Shown: positions 42,752-51,468 of the stretch, in pieces
Layout: each line of letters begins with the position of its first letter
Position numbering within the stretch: position 1 is the first letter of the stretch
DNA from: Thermaerobacillus caldiproteolyticus
Lineage (GTDB): Bacteria > Bacillota > Bacilli > Bacillales > Anoxybacillaceae
Length of the DNA stretch: 64,000 nt
NCBI RefSeq assembly: GCF_013761245.1
Contig: NZ_JACDUT010000007.1
Coordinates: 161,139 to 225,138 of the forward strand
Reading direction: 5' to 3'
Notes under the pieces: model-generated
Database searches by the model: none
Seen by the model: the letters and a program-made list of their open reading frames with translations, nothing else
What the model was told of the DNA's origin: nothing
Made by a program: the position numbers and the translations under genes

Positions 42752-43408
42752 ATTCGTGCAAGTGGAAGCATGATCAACCTGATATGACTTTGTTAAAGGT
42801 GATGGGATAGTACTTACGGCACAATCGGAGCTTTCGTGCTCCTGTGGAAATGATGGAAGAACGAGGTTGGTCAATCGAGTATACATCCATTATGAGTTGG
42901 GTTCATCCATACGGACCCCAATTGAATAAGAGAATCCATCGTCATCTCCAGCAAGCGAATGACTTGTGAACCTATATCACGGTAAAAGGGAAATGAAAGC
43001 ACTTGTATCGTGTGCAGCGGGTTCCCAAGAAAACTCCGTTGATTTTCACCCAAGCAAAACAAGAGACCAAAAAGCTGCAAGGCGCTTCTTAAAGACTGCT
43101 TTGCGGTCTTCTCATGTCTCTACACCTCGTGTCATTACAGTCGATAAAAGCCCAGCTTACCCTGTACCAATAGAAGAGTTGAAAAAAGAAAAAAGATGCC
43201 AGCAGGCATCCAAATAAGGCAAATGAAATATCTCGATAACATAGTGAAACAAAATCATCCATTTTTTATTGTTCGTTCTATGCCAGGATTGGGATCCTTT
43301 CGTACAGCAAAGCCCATATTTTTTGTTAAAACAAGGAAAGTTGCTTTACTGGACAAGTCTGTCCAAAATTCAGTGAAATCCATCAATTATTTTGGAATTA
43401 CTGCGTAA
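42752..43408 (+). pseudogene. IS6-family (IS240-like) transposase pseudogene, copy 2
   Basis: Plus-strand frames together reproduce most of an IS6-type transposase. WKHDQPDMTLLKVMG-stop-YLRHNRSFR and VEMMEERGWSIEYTSIMSWV (42752-42900) are followed by LNKRIHRHLQQAND, then after shifts TYITVKGK, KTRDQKAARRFLKTALRSS (about 43050-43110), RVITVDKSPAYPVPIEELK (about 43130-43180), and MPAGIQIRQMKYLDNIVKQN ending at stop 43408. Several stops and frameshifts make it inactive. Clear terminal inverted repeats are not found; a weak candidate is TACAGTTATGCAAAAAATC near 42683. Confidence 0.85.
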
Positions 43409-43716
43409 ACCTCGATTCCGTTAAAAATCTTTATGAATGCCGTATTGGCATTAGAACCAAAAGATAAGAACTAAAACTATATTTTGAGTAGAAGAAATAT
43501 TTCAAAAACAACAGCGATATTTGATTATTTTACTCCTTCTCTTGCTATTCAGTTGTCTTGTTCTATTAGTTTTAATTCTTGGAAAATTAGTATTTGTTCA
43601 ATTCTCATTCCTGTATCACTTCATATCCGTGATCTGCAGGCTTTTCCTCCAAAATCGAAACACTGTTTTAAGAAATTAGTAAGACGAAATCATAAAAAAC
43701 TTGCTTTTGTTTGTTA
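43409..43716. other. AT-rich interval between the IS6 remnant and livF
   Basis: No gene is supported. Plus-strand readings across it are unrelated to known proteins and continue antisense into livF. No clear terminator for the liv operon is seen. Confidence 0.4.
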
Positions 43717-44424
43717 TCAATGTCCTCCAAGGTACGCCATCTTTACTTGTTCACTAGCGTTTAACTCTTCTGCTGAACCGGACAAAACAACACGGCCAGA
43801 TTCAATGACATACGCCCGATCCGCCACAGAAAGTGCCATATTCGCGTTTTGTTCAACTAGCAATATGGTAGTTCCAAATGAATTAATCTCTTCAATGATC
43901 CGAAAGATCGTTTTGACCAGCAAAGGAGCTAGTCCCATAGATGGCTCGTCTAACAGAAGGAGACGCGGACGTGCCATTAATGCGCGGCCCATGGCCAGCA
44001 TTTGTTGCTCTCCTCCCGACAAGGTTCCGGCAAGTTGCTTTCTACGTTCGTGGAGTCGTGGGAATAGTTGATACACTTTCTCGAAATCCTGTCGAATCCC
44101 ATCTTTATCCTTCCTTAAAAAAGCACCCAATTCTAAGTTTTCTTCTACGGTCATATTGGCGAAAATACGACGACCTTCTGGAACATGAGAAATTCCTTGT
44201 TTTACAATCATCTGTGCTGCTTTGCCTGCAATAGATTGCCCCTCATATAAAATGTCTCCATGTTTCGGCTTTAACAATCCGGAAATCGTCTTTAGCAGCG
44301 TACTCTTGCCAGCGCCATTTGCTCCAATTAATGTGACGATTTCTCCTTCTTGTACTTCAAGTGAAACACCTTTTAACGCTTGAATATTTCCGTAAAATAC
44401 ATCGATACTTTCTACCTTTAGCAT
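43717..44424 (-). CDS. livF: Branched-chain amino acid ABC transporter, ATPase LivF
   Basis: A 235-residue ABC ATPase with Walker A GANGAGKST (residues 34-42), signature LSGGEQQMLAMGRALM and Walker B LLLLDEPSMGLAP. The C-terminal length and the segment GISHVPEGRRIFANMTVEENL are characteristic of LivF. It is the last gene of livJ-H-M-G-F; its ATG overlaps the livG stop. Confidence 0.95.
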   Translation of the reverse strand: MLKVESIDVFYGNIQALKGVSLEVQEGEIVTLIGANGAGKSTLLKTISGLLKPKHGDILYEGQSIAGKAAQMIVKQGISHVPEGRRIFANMTVEENLELGAFLRKDKDGIRQDFEKVYQLFPRLHERRKQLAGTLSGGEQQMLAMGRALMARPRLLLLDEPSMGLAPLLVKTIFRIIEEINSFGTTILLVEQNANMALSVADRAYVIESGRVVLSGSAEELNASEQVKMAYLGGH

Positions 44425-45203
44425 TACGAAACCTCCTCTCCCAGATATGCTTCAATCACTTTAGGATTATTTCTGATCTCTTCAGGTGTCCCATGTGCGA
44501 TGAGCTGTCCGTGATCAAGCACGTAAATTCGTTCACATACTCCCATAACAAGAGACATATCATGCTCAATAAGCAAAATCGTTAATTGGAACTTTTCTCT
44601 TATAAAAGCGATCAAATTCATCAGTTCTCGGGTTTCCTGCGGATTCATTCCGGCTGCCGGCTCATCGAGCAACAACAATTTTGGATGTGCCGCAAGAGCT
44701 CTTGCAATTTCTAAACGACGTTGTTGTCCGTATGGTAAATTTTTTGCTTTTTCATACATAAAACTCTCAAGATTGAAAATTTTCAAAAACTCAATAGCCT
44801 TTTCTTCTATTTCTTTCTCGCCAGAAAAATGAGAAGGCAAGCGAAAAATGGAGCTAAAAATGGAATGACGAGCAAGAGAATGGTAGGCAACCTTTACATT
44901 ATCAAGTACGGAAAGTTCACCGAACAGTCGAATGTTCTGAAACGTACGACTAATCCCTTTTCGTGTAATTTTGTAAGGTGCCAGACCGTTTAACTTTTCA
45001 TTATCAAGTACAATACTTCCTTCTGTCGGTTCATATACACCTGTCAGCAGGTTGAAAAATGTCGTTTTACCTGCACCGTTCGGTCCAATCAGCCCAACCA
45101 ATTCTCCCGCATTTAATTCAACATTTATACCAGACAATGCTTTCAAGCCGCCAAAATGAATTCCAACATTATTGGCTTTAAGCAACGGTTTGTTTGTTTT
45201 CAC
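44424..45203 (-). CDS. livG: Branched-chain amino acid ABC transporter, ATPase LivG
   Basis: An ABC ATPase of about 259 residues with Walker A GPNGAGKTT, ISRTFQNIRLFGELSVLDNV, the signature LPYGQQRRLEIARALA and Walker B LLLLDEPAAGMNP, all typical of LivG. The GTG at 45203 follows AGGGGG by 8 bases and overlaps the end of livM; a TTG at 45221 is possible but less likely. Confidence 0.94.
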   Translation of the reverse strand: MKTNKPLLKANNVGIHFGGLKALSGINVELNAGELVGLIGPNGAGKTTFFNLLTGVYEPTEGSIVLDNEKLNGLAPYKITRKGISRTFQNIRLFGELSVLDNVKVAYHSLARHSIFSSIFRLPSHFSGEKEIEEKAIEFLKIFNLESFMYEKAKNLPYGQQRRLEIARALAAHPKLLLLDEPAAGMNPQETRELMNLIAFIREKFQLTILLIEHDMSLVMGVCERIYVLDHGQLIAHGTPEEIRNNPKVIEAYLGEEVS

Positions 45204-46152
45204 CCTGTTTTCCCCCTTCAACCGCTTTGCCTAACCTGAAGAATGAAGTCAATTCTCGGGTACCTAACAACCCTTTTGGACGATAGATCATGACCAATAT
45301 AAGTACTAAACTATATATGATCATCCGAGTCTCTGGATAATCCTGAAGGAACGTAGAAACAATTGTCAACAAAATAGCAGCTATCACCGCTCCAGACATG
45401 CTTCCTAATCCCCCAAGCACGACGAAAATCAAAATATCAAATGACTTCAAAAAACCAAAATTCGTCGGCTGAATAATATAAAAGTTATGGGCGTAAAGAC
45501 CTCCGGCAATACCAGCAAAAAAAGAACCTATCACAAACGCGGCGACTTTATAGTACGTTGTATTAATCCCCATTGAATCCGCAGCAATTTCATCCTCTCG
45601 AATAGAAATGCAAGCACGGCCATGAGTGGAGTTTGTAAAGTTTGCAATGACAATAATGGTAATAAGCAGGCAGGCAAATACCCACGGCCAACTTGTTAGA
45701 TGGGTTACTGTCATACCGCTGGCGCCGCCAACATAATCAACGTTTAGTAAGATGATTCGTACGATTTCTCCGAAACCAAGCGTAGCGATCGCCAGATAAT
45801 CCCCCTTTAGCCGAAGGCTAGGAATGCCAATTAGAAGCCCCGCTGCCGCTGCTACAATACCGCCGACCAGTAAAGAAAGTGCAAACGGCATTTGCAGTTT
45901 CATTGTCATAATAGCAGAGGCATAGGCGCCCACTGCAAGAAACCCTGCATGCCCAATTGAAAACTGGCCTGTAATACCAATGATGAGATGAAGACTGACT
46001 GCCAATATGATATTAATAGCCATAAAAAACAGTGTATTAATATAAAAAGTATTTAACATTCCTCCTGATATTAATAACTGAACCACGATAAAAAACACAA
46101 GTGCTAACACAAAAGAAATCCAAAATCCATTGATCCGTTTTAAAGTAGTCAT
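45178..46152 (-). CDS. livM: Branched-chain amino acid ABC transporter, permease LivM
   Basis: A 324-residue permease with about nine transmembrane helices and the LivM stretches ITGQFSIGHAGFLAVGAYASA near residue 60 and GDYLAIATLGFGEIVRIILLN. The cytoplasmic EAA-like loop (RACISIREDEIAADSMGIN) contacts the ATPases. AAGGAGG lies 10 bases before the chosen ATG; a TTG directly before it is an alternative. It overlaps livG. Confidence 0.95.
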   Translation of the reverse strand: MTTLKRINGFWISFVLALVFFIVVQLLISGGMLNTFYINTLFFMAINIILAVSLHLIIGITGQFSIGHAGFLAVGAYASAIMTMKLQMPFALSLLVGGIVAAAAGLLIGIPSLRLKGDYLAIATLGFGEIVRIILLNVDYVGGASGMTVTHLTSWPWVFACLLITIIVIANFTNSTHGRACISIREDEIAADSMGINTTYYKVAAFVIGSFFAGIAGGLYAHNFYIIQPTNFGFLKSFDILIFVVLGGLGSMSGAVIAAILLTIVSTFLQDYPETRMIIYSLVLILVMIYRPKGLLGTRELTSFFRLGKAVEGGKQGENKQTVA

Positions 46153-46167
46153 CAACTTCTATCCTCC

Positions 46168-47046
46168 TTATACTTTTTCTCTTACATTTTTGCCAAATAG
46201 GCCTGATGGTCGGAAAATAAGAATAAGTATAAGAACGATAAAAGCCACTCCGTCACGCCAGAGAGAATAACCAAGTCCGCTTACTAGTGCTTCAATCACA
46301 CCAAGGGCAAGACCGCCGACCATAGCACCCGGAATAATACCGATACCTCCTAATACTGCCGCTACGAAGGCTTTTAAACCTGGAATAATGCCCATAAGTG
46401 GCTCAATTTTAATATAGTAAATACCGAAGATGACACCCGCAGCGCCTGCCAGCGCGGATCCTATTGCAAAGGTTGCGGATATTGTATTATCTACGTTAAT
46501 CCCCATTAGTCGCGCTGCTTCTGAATCATAAGAAACAGCACGCATGGCTTTTCCTATTTTCGTTTTATGAACGATTAACTGAAGTAAAATCATCAATACA
46601 ATGGAAGTACAAAGAATCAATAATGACTGACTGCTAATGGTCACGCCAAATACTTCAATGCTTTTATCAGGGAGCAGTGTACTTGGATATGCTTCTGGCT
46701 GAGCACCTCGTACATATATCGTCCCGTATTCAATAAAAAGCGAAACCCCGATTGCAGTGATTAAAGCTGCAATTCTTGTGGCGTTTCTTAAAGGCTTATA
46801 AGCAATTCTTTCAATAATTACGCCCAATAAGGCACATACAACCATAGCCAATAGAAGCGCTGGGAAGAACCCTAGATTTAAACTTGTAATCGCATAAAAT
46901 CCGACAAACGCACCAACCATAAACACATCGCCATGAGCAAAATTAATCAGCCTAACAATTCCGTACACCATCGTATATCCGAGAGCGATCAGCGCATATA
47001 TGCTGCCAAGAGATATCCCGTTAACTAGCTGTTGAATGAGTTCCAT
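46168..47046 (-). CDS. livH: Branched-chain amino acid ABC transporter, permease LivH
   Basis: A 292-residue permease with the LivH motif LGYTMVYGIVRLINFAHGDVFM near the N-terminus and the EAA-like loop RAVSYDSEAARLMGIN. The start at 47046 is supported by AAGGAGAG at 9 bases; an upstream ATG at 47079 lacks a site. It lies 15 bases before livM and follows a strong hairpin that separates it from the binding-protein gene. Confidence 0.95.
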   Translation of the reverse strand: MELIQQLVNGISLGSIYALIALGYTMVYGIVRLINFAHGDVFMVGAFVGFYAITSLNLGFFPALLLAMVVCALLGVIIERIAYKPLRNATRIAALITAIGVSLFIEYGTIYVRGAQPEAYPSTLLPDKSIEVFGVTISSQSLLILCTSIVLMILLQLIVHKTKIGKAMRAVSYDSEAARLMGINVDNTISATFAIGSALAGAAGVIFGIYYIKIEPLMGIIPGLKAFVAAVLGGIGIIPGAMVGGLALGVIEALVSGLGYSLWRDGVAFIVLILILIFRPSGLFGKNVREKV

Positions 47047-47114
47047 ATTTGCACTCTCCTTAGGAAGTACTGTTTTCATTTCGAAGGATTAAAGCTATTA
47101 AGCTATTAAAACCC

Positions 47115-47141
47115 CGAATAGGGGGACATGCCCCCTATTCG
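47115..47141 (-). terminator. Intra-operon hairpin between livJ and livH
   Basis: CGAATAGGGGG pairs perfectly with CCCCCTATTCG around a 5-base loop; on the minus strand GGGGTTTTAATAG follows. The short T-run suggests partial termination, which would keep the binding protein more abundant than the permease. Confidence 0.7.
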
Positions 47142-47161
47142 ACTCATACCATTAGATGGTA

Positions 47162-48355
47162 TTATGGATTCACTTTTGTTTTAAACTGTTGCTCACCATC
47201 TTTATATTCAAGAATTGTTGCAGATTTAACTGGATCATGATTCTTATCAAGAGTCAATGTTCCTGATACGAGGGAGAGGTCCTTCGTTTTAGCAAGAGCC
47301 TCCTTGATTTTTACCGGATCTGCACTTCCTGCGCGTTTGATTGCATCAGCAAGGAAATACGCCGTATCATATCCAAGTGCGTTAAACGCATCTGGAGATT
47401 TGTTGTATTTTGCCTTGAACGCTTTTACGAACTCCTGAATTTTAGGATCTGGATCATTAGAAGAATAGTGATTTGTGATAAATGTATTGTTTAGAGCTTC
47501 TTTTCCAGCAATTTCAACAAGCTTTGGAGAATCCCAGCCGTCACCGCCCATGAAAGGAACTTTAAGCCCAAGTTCACGTGCTTGTTTCACAATAAGACCT
47601 ACTTCTTCATAATAACCAGGCAAGAATACAAATTCTGGATTAGCAGATTTAATACGTGTAAGAGTAGCACGGAAATCGGTGTCTTTTGCCACATAGGCTT
47701 CTTCCGCTACAATCTTTCCGCCGTCTTTCTCAAATGATTTTTTAAAAGAAGCAGCAAGCCCTTTTGAATAATCACTAGAACTATCAATGAGTATAGCTGC
47801 ATTTTTTACCTTCAAATCATTGATCGCAAATTTAGCTGCTACCGTACCTTGGAAAGGATCGATGAAGCAAGTTCGGAATACGAAGTCATTTACTTTGCCG
47901 CCTTTATTTGTAATAGTAGGATTCGTTCCTGTAGGTGTAATTAACGGAATTTTGTTATCCTGCGCCACTTGGACTTGAGCAAGCGTATTTGTGCTTGTTG
48001 CTGACCCAATAATTGCTTTAACTTGATCCTGACTAATCAGTTTAATTGCACCATTAGTAGCTTCTGCTGCATCAGATTTATTGTCTACTTTGACTAGTTT
48101 CAACTCTTTTCCATTAATGCCTTCTTTATTAATTTCCTCGAGCGCAAGTTCCAAACCTTCAGCAATAGACTGTCCAAATGAAGCTACTCCACCAGACAGT
48201 TCGAGATCAGCACCGATTTTAATGATATCGTCTCCTCCGCCATTATTGCCTGACGAACTGGTTCCATTATTTTGGGATCCACCATTACACCCTACCATCA
48301 GGCTGCTAGTTATCATAAGTGACAAAAAAACACTAACTAATTTTTTCTTCCTCAT
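47162..48355 (-). CDS. livJ: Branched-chain amino acid ABC transporter, substrate-binding lipoprotein
   Basis: A 397-residue extracellular binding protein of the Leu/Ile/Val-type periplasmic fold. The signal peptide ends in a lipobox LMVGC with Cys23, followed by a Gly/Ser/Asn-rich linker. The mature domain has ELSGGVASFGQSIAEGLELA and IIGSATSTNTLAQVQVAQD, typical of LIV receptors. It is the first gene of the operon. Lgt, encoded at 23399-24208, would lipidate it. Exact ligand preference (Leu/Ile/Val or another amino acid) cannot be told from sequence alone. Confidence 0.94.
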   Translation of the reverse strand: MRKKKLVSVFLSLMITSSLMVGCNGGSQNNGTSSSGNNGGGDDIIKIGADLELSGGVASFGQSIAEGLELALEEINKEGINGKELKLVKVDNKSDAAEATNGAIKLISQDQVKAIIGSATSTNTLAQVQVAQDNKIPLITPTGTNPTITNKGGKVNDFVFRTCFIDPFQGTVAAKFAINDLKVKNAAILIDSSSDYSKGLAASFKKSFEKDGGKIVAEEAYVAKDTDFRATLTRIKSANPEFVFLPGYYEEVGLIVKQARELGLKVPFMGGDGWDSPKLVEIAGKEALNNTFITNHYSSNDPDPKIQEFVKAFKAKYNKSPDAFNALGYDTAYFLADAIKRAGSADPVKIKEALAKTKDLSLVSGTLTLDKNHDPVKSATILEYKDGEQQFKTKVNP

Positions 48356-48474
48356 AATTTACCCCCATAATAAAAAATTTGGTAAAATCCTTGATTGGCT
48401 ACAGCTATCTTTTACACTTATCGAAATCCCCCCTATACATTTTTATGAATAATAAAATTGTTCTTAATTAATAT

Positions 48475-48489
48475 AATTTTACAAAAATT
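48475..48489. promoter_or_regulatory. Candidate CodY box upstream of livJ
   Basis: AATTTTACAAAAATT matches the CodY consensus AATTTTCWGAAAATT with three mismatches, all central, keeping the palindromic arms. It lies 120 bases upstream of livJ and overlaps a possible -10 (TATAAT on the minus strand, 48487-48492). CodY control of BCAA uptake is known in Firmicutes. Confidence 0.5.
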
Positions 48490-48734
48490 ATACTTTTTCG
48501 TCTAGGTGTATAAGTAAAATAAATGTCATTTGTACTTAATTTAAAATTACTAATCATTTCGAACACATATGTCTTTTTTACCTAAAAAGCAATAACTCAT
48601 TTACATATTACATATATATCTTCTATTTTCCCCTCTTACGTCTTTTGCCCATTATCGTTCTTTATCAACTATTATCTTTTAGTTACTTAAAAAATTAATT
48701 TATTTTTAAGGAATAATTTGTAAATAGAAAATAA

Positions 48735-48770
48735 TAAAAAACTGCTCATTTTTGAACAGTTTTTTCATCT
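48735..48770. terminator. Orphan terminator-like hairpin 1
   Basis: AAAACTG and CAGTTTT (with TTC/GAA extension) form a stem with T-runs on both strands. It follows a 29-codon minus-strand C-terminal remnant (48778-48865) but no intact gene. Confidence 0.6.
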
Positions 48771-48777
48771 TCAGCGA

Positions 48778-48864
48778 TTAACCCTTTGCAGCACCTTTAT
48801 GGCTGTATCTTTTCCGACTTCAGTTAATGTATCATTTGAAACATGATAGTCACTCTTTTATCAA
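48778..48864 (-). pseudogene. C-terminal fragment of an unknown protein
   Basis: On the minus strand a short open stretch reads SDYHVSNDTLTEVGKDTAIK then VLQRVNR and a TGA, directly followed by the terminator at 48735-48770. Upstream the frame is closed. It looks like the tail of a lost gene. I do not recognise the family. Confidence 0.3.
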
Positions 48865-48892
48865 CTGACTTTTTGATCGTTTTTGCCTAAAG

Positions 48893-48926
48893 AAAAACCG
48901 CCTCTTAGTCATTAGGAGGCGGTTTC
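48893..48926 (-). terminator. Orphan terminator-like hairpin 2
   Basis: AAACCGCCTC and GAGGCGGTTT form a 10-bp stem with TTTTCTTT following on the minus strand. No gene lies immediately upstream. Confidence 0.7.
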
Positions 48927-49257
48927 ATGCAATCCATTATTGCATAGAGACAAAAATAGTTTTAAAAAAGACATTGTAACCATCTTGATTTTTCAAGTTT
49001 TTTCTTTTAAAAACAGATTATTTGCTTGAAATCAAAAAATGCATAAATATTTTAATATTGTAATTCTGTTCTAACATCAGCAATCCGTTCAATCTACACA
49101 TTTACGGTATAAACATTATTTATTCGATAATTTCGTAATATTATATTTAAAATAAGACAACATTAAGTAAAGCAGTGGACGCTATTTTATTCAAATCACT
49201 ATTTTAGATTTACATTTTTTTCTTTTCTTAAGTGGCTTGACTTCTATGTACAAAAGT
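48927..49257. other. AT-rich gene-free interval
   Basis: No ORF, repeat or RNA is supported in this strongly AT-rich stretch. Confidence 0.4.
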
Positions 49258-49289
49258 GAGAAACAACCTGATTCAGTCGGTTGCCTCTC
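49258..49289 (-). terminator. Imperfect hairpin after the YD-repeat remnant
   Basis: GAGAAACAACC and GGTTGCCTCTC pair with two mismatches around a 10-base loop. It is followed on the minus strand by a short T-run (CACTTTTG). It could be the old terminator of the remnant at 49330-49640. Confidence 0.4.
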
Positions 49290-49329
49290 CATCCCGTGCG
49301 TATTGGCATTTGTCATCTTAAAGCAGGTG

Positions 49330-49640
49330 TCCAGATGAAACCTTCGTCTTCATTCGCAGTGTTAAAAATGAGAGTCTTCCCTTAAAAATTTTGTGAGTTC
49401 TCCGCCGCATCGTACGTATAGTTGAAATCAAGCACAGCGAGCGGCACAGACAATATGCTGACCCGTTCATCTTCCTGCGTCATCATACGATTGATACACG
49501 CTGAAGAAAGAAGAATTGACATTATTTTTCACGTTCATGCGAATCGATTGACCGTTTTCATTGTAGTAAAACTCAGTCATTCGTCCTGTCGGCATTTGAA
49601 TTGACGATAAACAGTCAAACGTTACGTATACTAACTGTCG
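49330..49640 (-). pseudogene. RHS / YD-repeat protein remnant
   Basis: Minus-strand frames give MPTGRMTEFYYNENGQSIRM, NVKNNVNSSFFSVYQSYDDA and, in another frame, AVLDFNYTYDAAEN. The spacing of aromatic-D-G/A-N-G segments (FYYNENG, YQSYDDAG, YTYDAAEN) is that of YD repeats in RHS or wall-associated proteins. Stops and frameshifts interrupt it and only about 90 residues remain. The family call is tentative. Confidence 0.45.
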
Positions 49641-49745
49641 CCGTATAAAAGATAAATTACACTTGCTTAACTTAATTGACTAACGAGGACGATAGTTAAA
49701 TAACGTCAGTCACTATACATTTATCACAATCTTTTCAACATAATA

Positions 49746-49783
49746 AACCGACTCCTGCCAGAGAAATCTCTAGCAGGAGTCAT
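49746..49783 (-). terminator. mntH terminator
   Basis: GACTCCTGC and GCAGGAGTC, with an inner AGAGA/TCTCT extension, form a long stem. On the minus strand GGTTTATTATG follows. It is about 95 bases past the mntH stop. Confidence 0.75.
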
Positions 49784-49875
49784 TGGGCATAAAAATGGTT
49801 ATGGCGAACTCCACCGCCTAATTCAGCTGGACTTAATGACGATATTTATAATAGGTAATTGAAACCAGCAGTTCA

Positions 49876-51228
49876 TTAGCCAAAGAAAGTCTGAATCAAT
49901 AAATATGCGTTTAAGCTGATAATCACAATAGCTACCATCCACGCAAGAACGCTCAACCATAATGGATTTACGAACTCTCCCATCTTCTTTTTATCGCTTG
50001 TAAATTGGACAAGAGGAACAACCGCAAAAGAGAGCTGTAAAGAAAGAATTACTTGGCTCAAAATAAGCAATTGAGCCGTTCCGCTTTCGCCATAAAGAGC
50101 AGTTACGATGACAGCCGGAACAATGGCAATCAATCGAGTGATAAGCCTTCTTAACCAAGCAGGAAGGCGAATGTTTAGAAACCCTTCCATCACAATCTGA
50201 CCGGCCAAGGTCCCTGTTAATGTTGAGTTTTGACCAGAGGCCAACAAAGCAACTCCAAATAAAATACTTCCAAGTGTGGTCCCAAGCAGTGGAGCAAGCA
50301 AGTGATAAGCATCTCCAATCTCCGCGACATCCTTCATTCCTGCTTTATGGAATGTAGCAGCAGAAACAATAAGGATAGATGCATTAATTAATAAAGCAAA
50401 GAAGAGTGCAATAGTTGAATCCCAAGCGGCATATTTGATCGCTTGTCGTTTCCCTACACTAGTTTGTTCGTATTGCCGTGTCTGCACAATGGAAGAATGC
50501 AGATAAAGATTATGAGGCATTACGGTTGCACCTAAAATACCGATGGCGATATAGAGCATTGCTGGATTGTCAAGAATCTCTTTGCTTGGAACAAATCCCT
50601 CCAATATGCCGCCGACATCTGGTTTAGAAAGAAAAATTTCAGTCGCAAAGCAAGCACTAATAGTTAGAATTAAAATAATTACCAACGCTTCAATATAACG
50701 AAACCCTTTATTCTGCAATAACAATACAACCAGTACATCCACAGCTGTAATAATAACTCCGTATATTAATGGAATTCCAAACAACAAATTCAACGCGATT
50801 GCCGAACCGATCACTTCCGCCAGATCACAAGCCGCGATGGCTAACTCGCATAAAACCCATAAAGCTATTGCTACAGGCTTGCTGTAATGATCGCGACAAG
50901 CTTGTGCCAAATCTCTTCCCGTTACAATTCCCAACTTGCTAGCTAAGGCTTGAAGCAATATTGCCATTAAATTTGAAAGCAAAATCACGAAAAGTAACGT
51001 ATACCCGAACTGGGAACCTCCTGCAATATCAGTCGCCCAGTTTCCCGGATCCATATACCCCACGGCAACTAAGTATCCTGGTCCAGCAAACGCTAGAAAC
51101 TTTTTCATCCAAGACCCCGTCTTTGGTATACGCAAACTTCTATATACTTCGGGTAAAGTGGGTTGTGTCCGTTTCTTTCTCCAACCTTTCTCAACAGCTA
51201 ACGGCGGTTTTTTTATATTTTCACTCAC
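49876..51228 (-). CDS. mntH: Nramp-family divalent metal transporter MntH
   Basis: A 450-residue proton-coupled Mn(II) (and Fe(II)) importer with 11 transmembrane helices. The metal-binding DPGN motif is in [11 protein letters not shown] near residue 60, and the second conserved motif MPHNLYLHS appears near 235. The GTG at 51228 follows GAGGTG by 6 bases; a GTG at 51237 lacks a site. Two MntR-like boxes lie upstream, so manganese repression is expected. It opens the metal-homeostasis part of the accessory block. Confidence 0.95.
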   Translation of the reverse strand: MSENIKKPPLAVEKGWRKKRTQPTLPEVYRSLRIPKTGSWMKKFLAFAGPGYLVAVGYMDPGNWATDIAGGSQFGYTLLFVILLSNLMAILLQALASKLGIVTGRDLAQACRDHYSKPVAIALWVLCELAIAACDLAEVIGSAIALNLLFGIPLIYGVIITAVDVLVVLLLQNKGFRYIEALVIILILTISACFATEIFLSKPDVGGILEGFVPSKEILDNPAMLYIAIGILGATVMPHNLYLHSSIVQTRQYEQTSVGKRQAIKYAAWDSTIALFFALLINASILIVSAATFHKAGMKDVAEIGDAYHLLAPLLGTTLGSILFGVALLASGQNSTLTGTLAGQIVMEGFLNIRLPAWLRRLITRLIAIVPAVIVTALYGESGTAQLLILSQVILSLQLSFAVVPLVQFTSDKKKMGEFVNPLWLSVLAWMVAIVIISLNAYLLIQTFFG

Positions 51229-51259
51229 GATGATCACCTCATCATTGGTTTACACTAAA

Positions 51260-51282
51260 TATTTTGTGTCAAGGAAACTTTT
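51260..51282. promoter_or_regulatory. MntR-like box 1 upstream of mntH
   Basis: TATTTTGTGTCAAGGAAACT and the following TTT match the known MntR operator pattern (an A/T-rich TTTTG half, then AAGGAAACT). It is 32 bases upstream of the mntH start. A near copy sits 89 bases farther away. Confidence 0.75.
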
Positions 51283-51370
51283 AGAATAAAAAAATTTGCT
51301 CCTACACTTAGAAACTAGATATATGTAAGAGCAATGAAAATGTTACCTAAATGAATTGTACATCAGAAAA

Positions 51371-51393
51371 TATTTTAGTCAAGGGAAACTTTT
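51371..51393. promoter_or_regulatory. MntR-like box 2 upstream of mntH
   Basis: TATTTTAGTCAAGGGAAACT and TTT repeat the box at 51260-51282 with the same arms. It lies between mntH and the CDF gene, which is transcribed toward mntH. Confidence 0.7.
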
Positions 51394-51468
51394 ATCGTTT
51401 ATTAGTTTGAGCTCTCCAAAAATATTGAACAAGGTACCATACTTGCTCTATATTGGTCATATTTTTCG

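Noticed and set aside
43484..44071. 195-codon plus-strand ORF over the end of livF
   Set aside because: Most of it is antisense to livF, and the remainder is AT-rich DNA without protein-like features.
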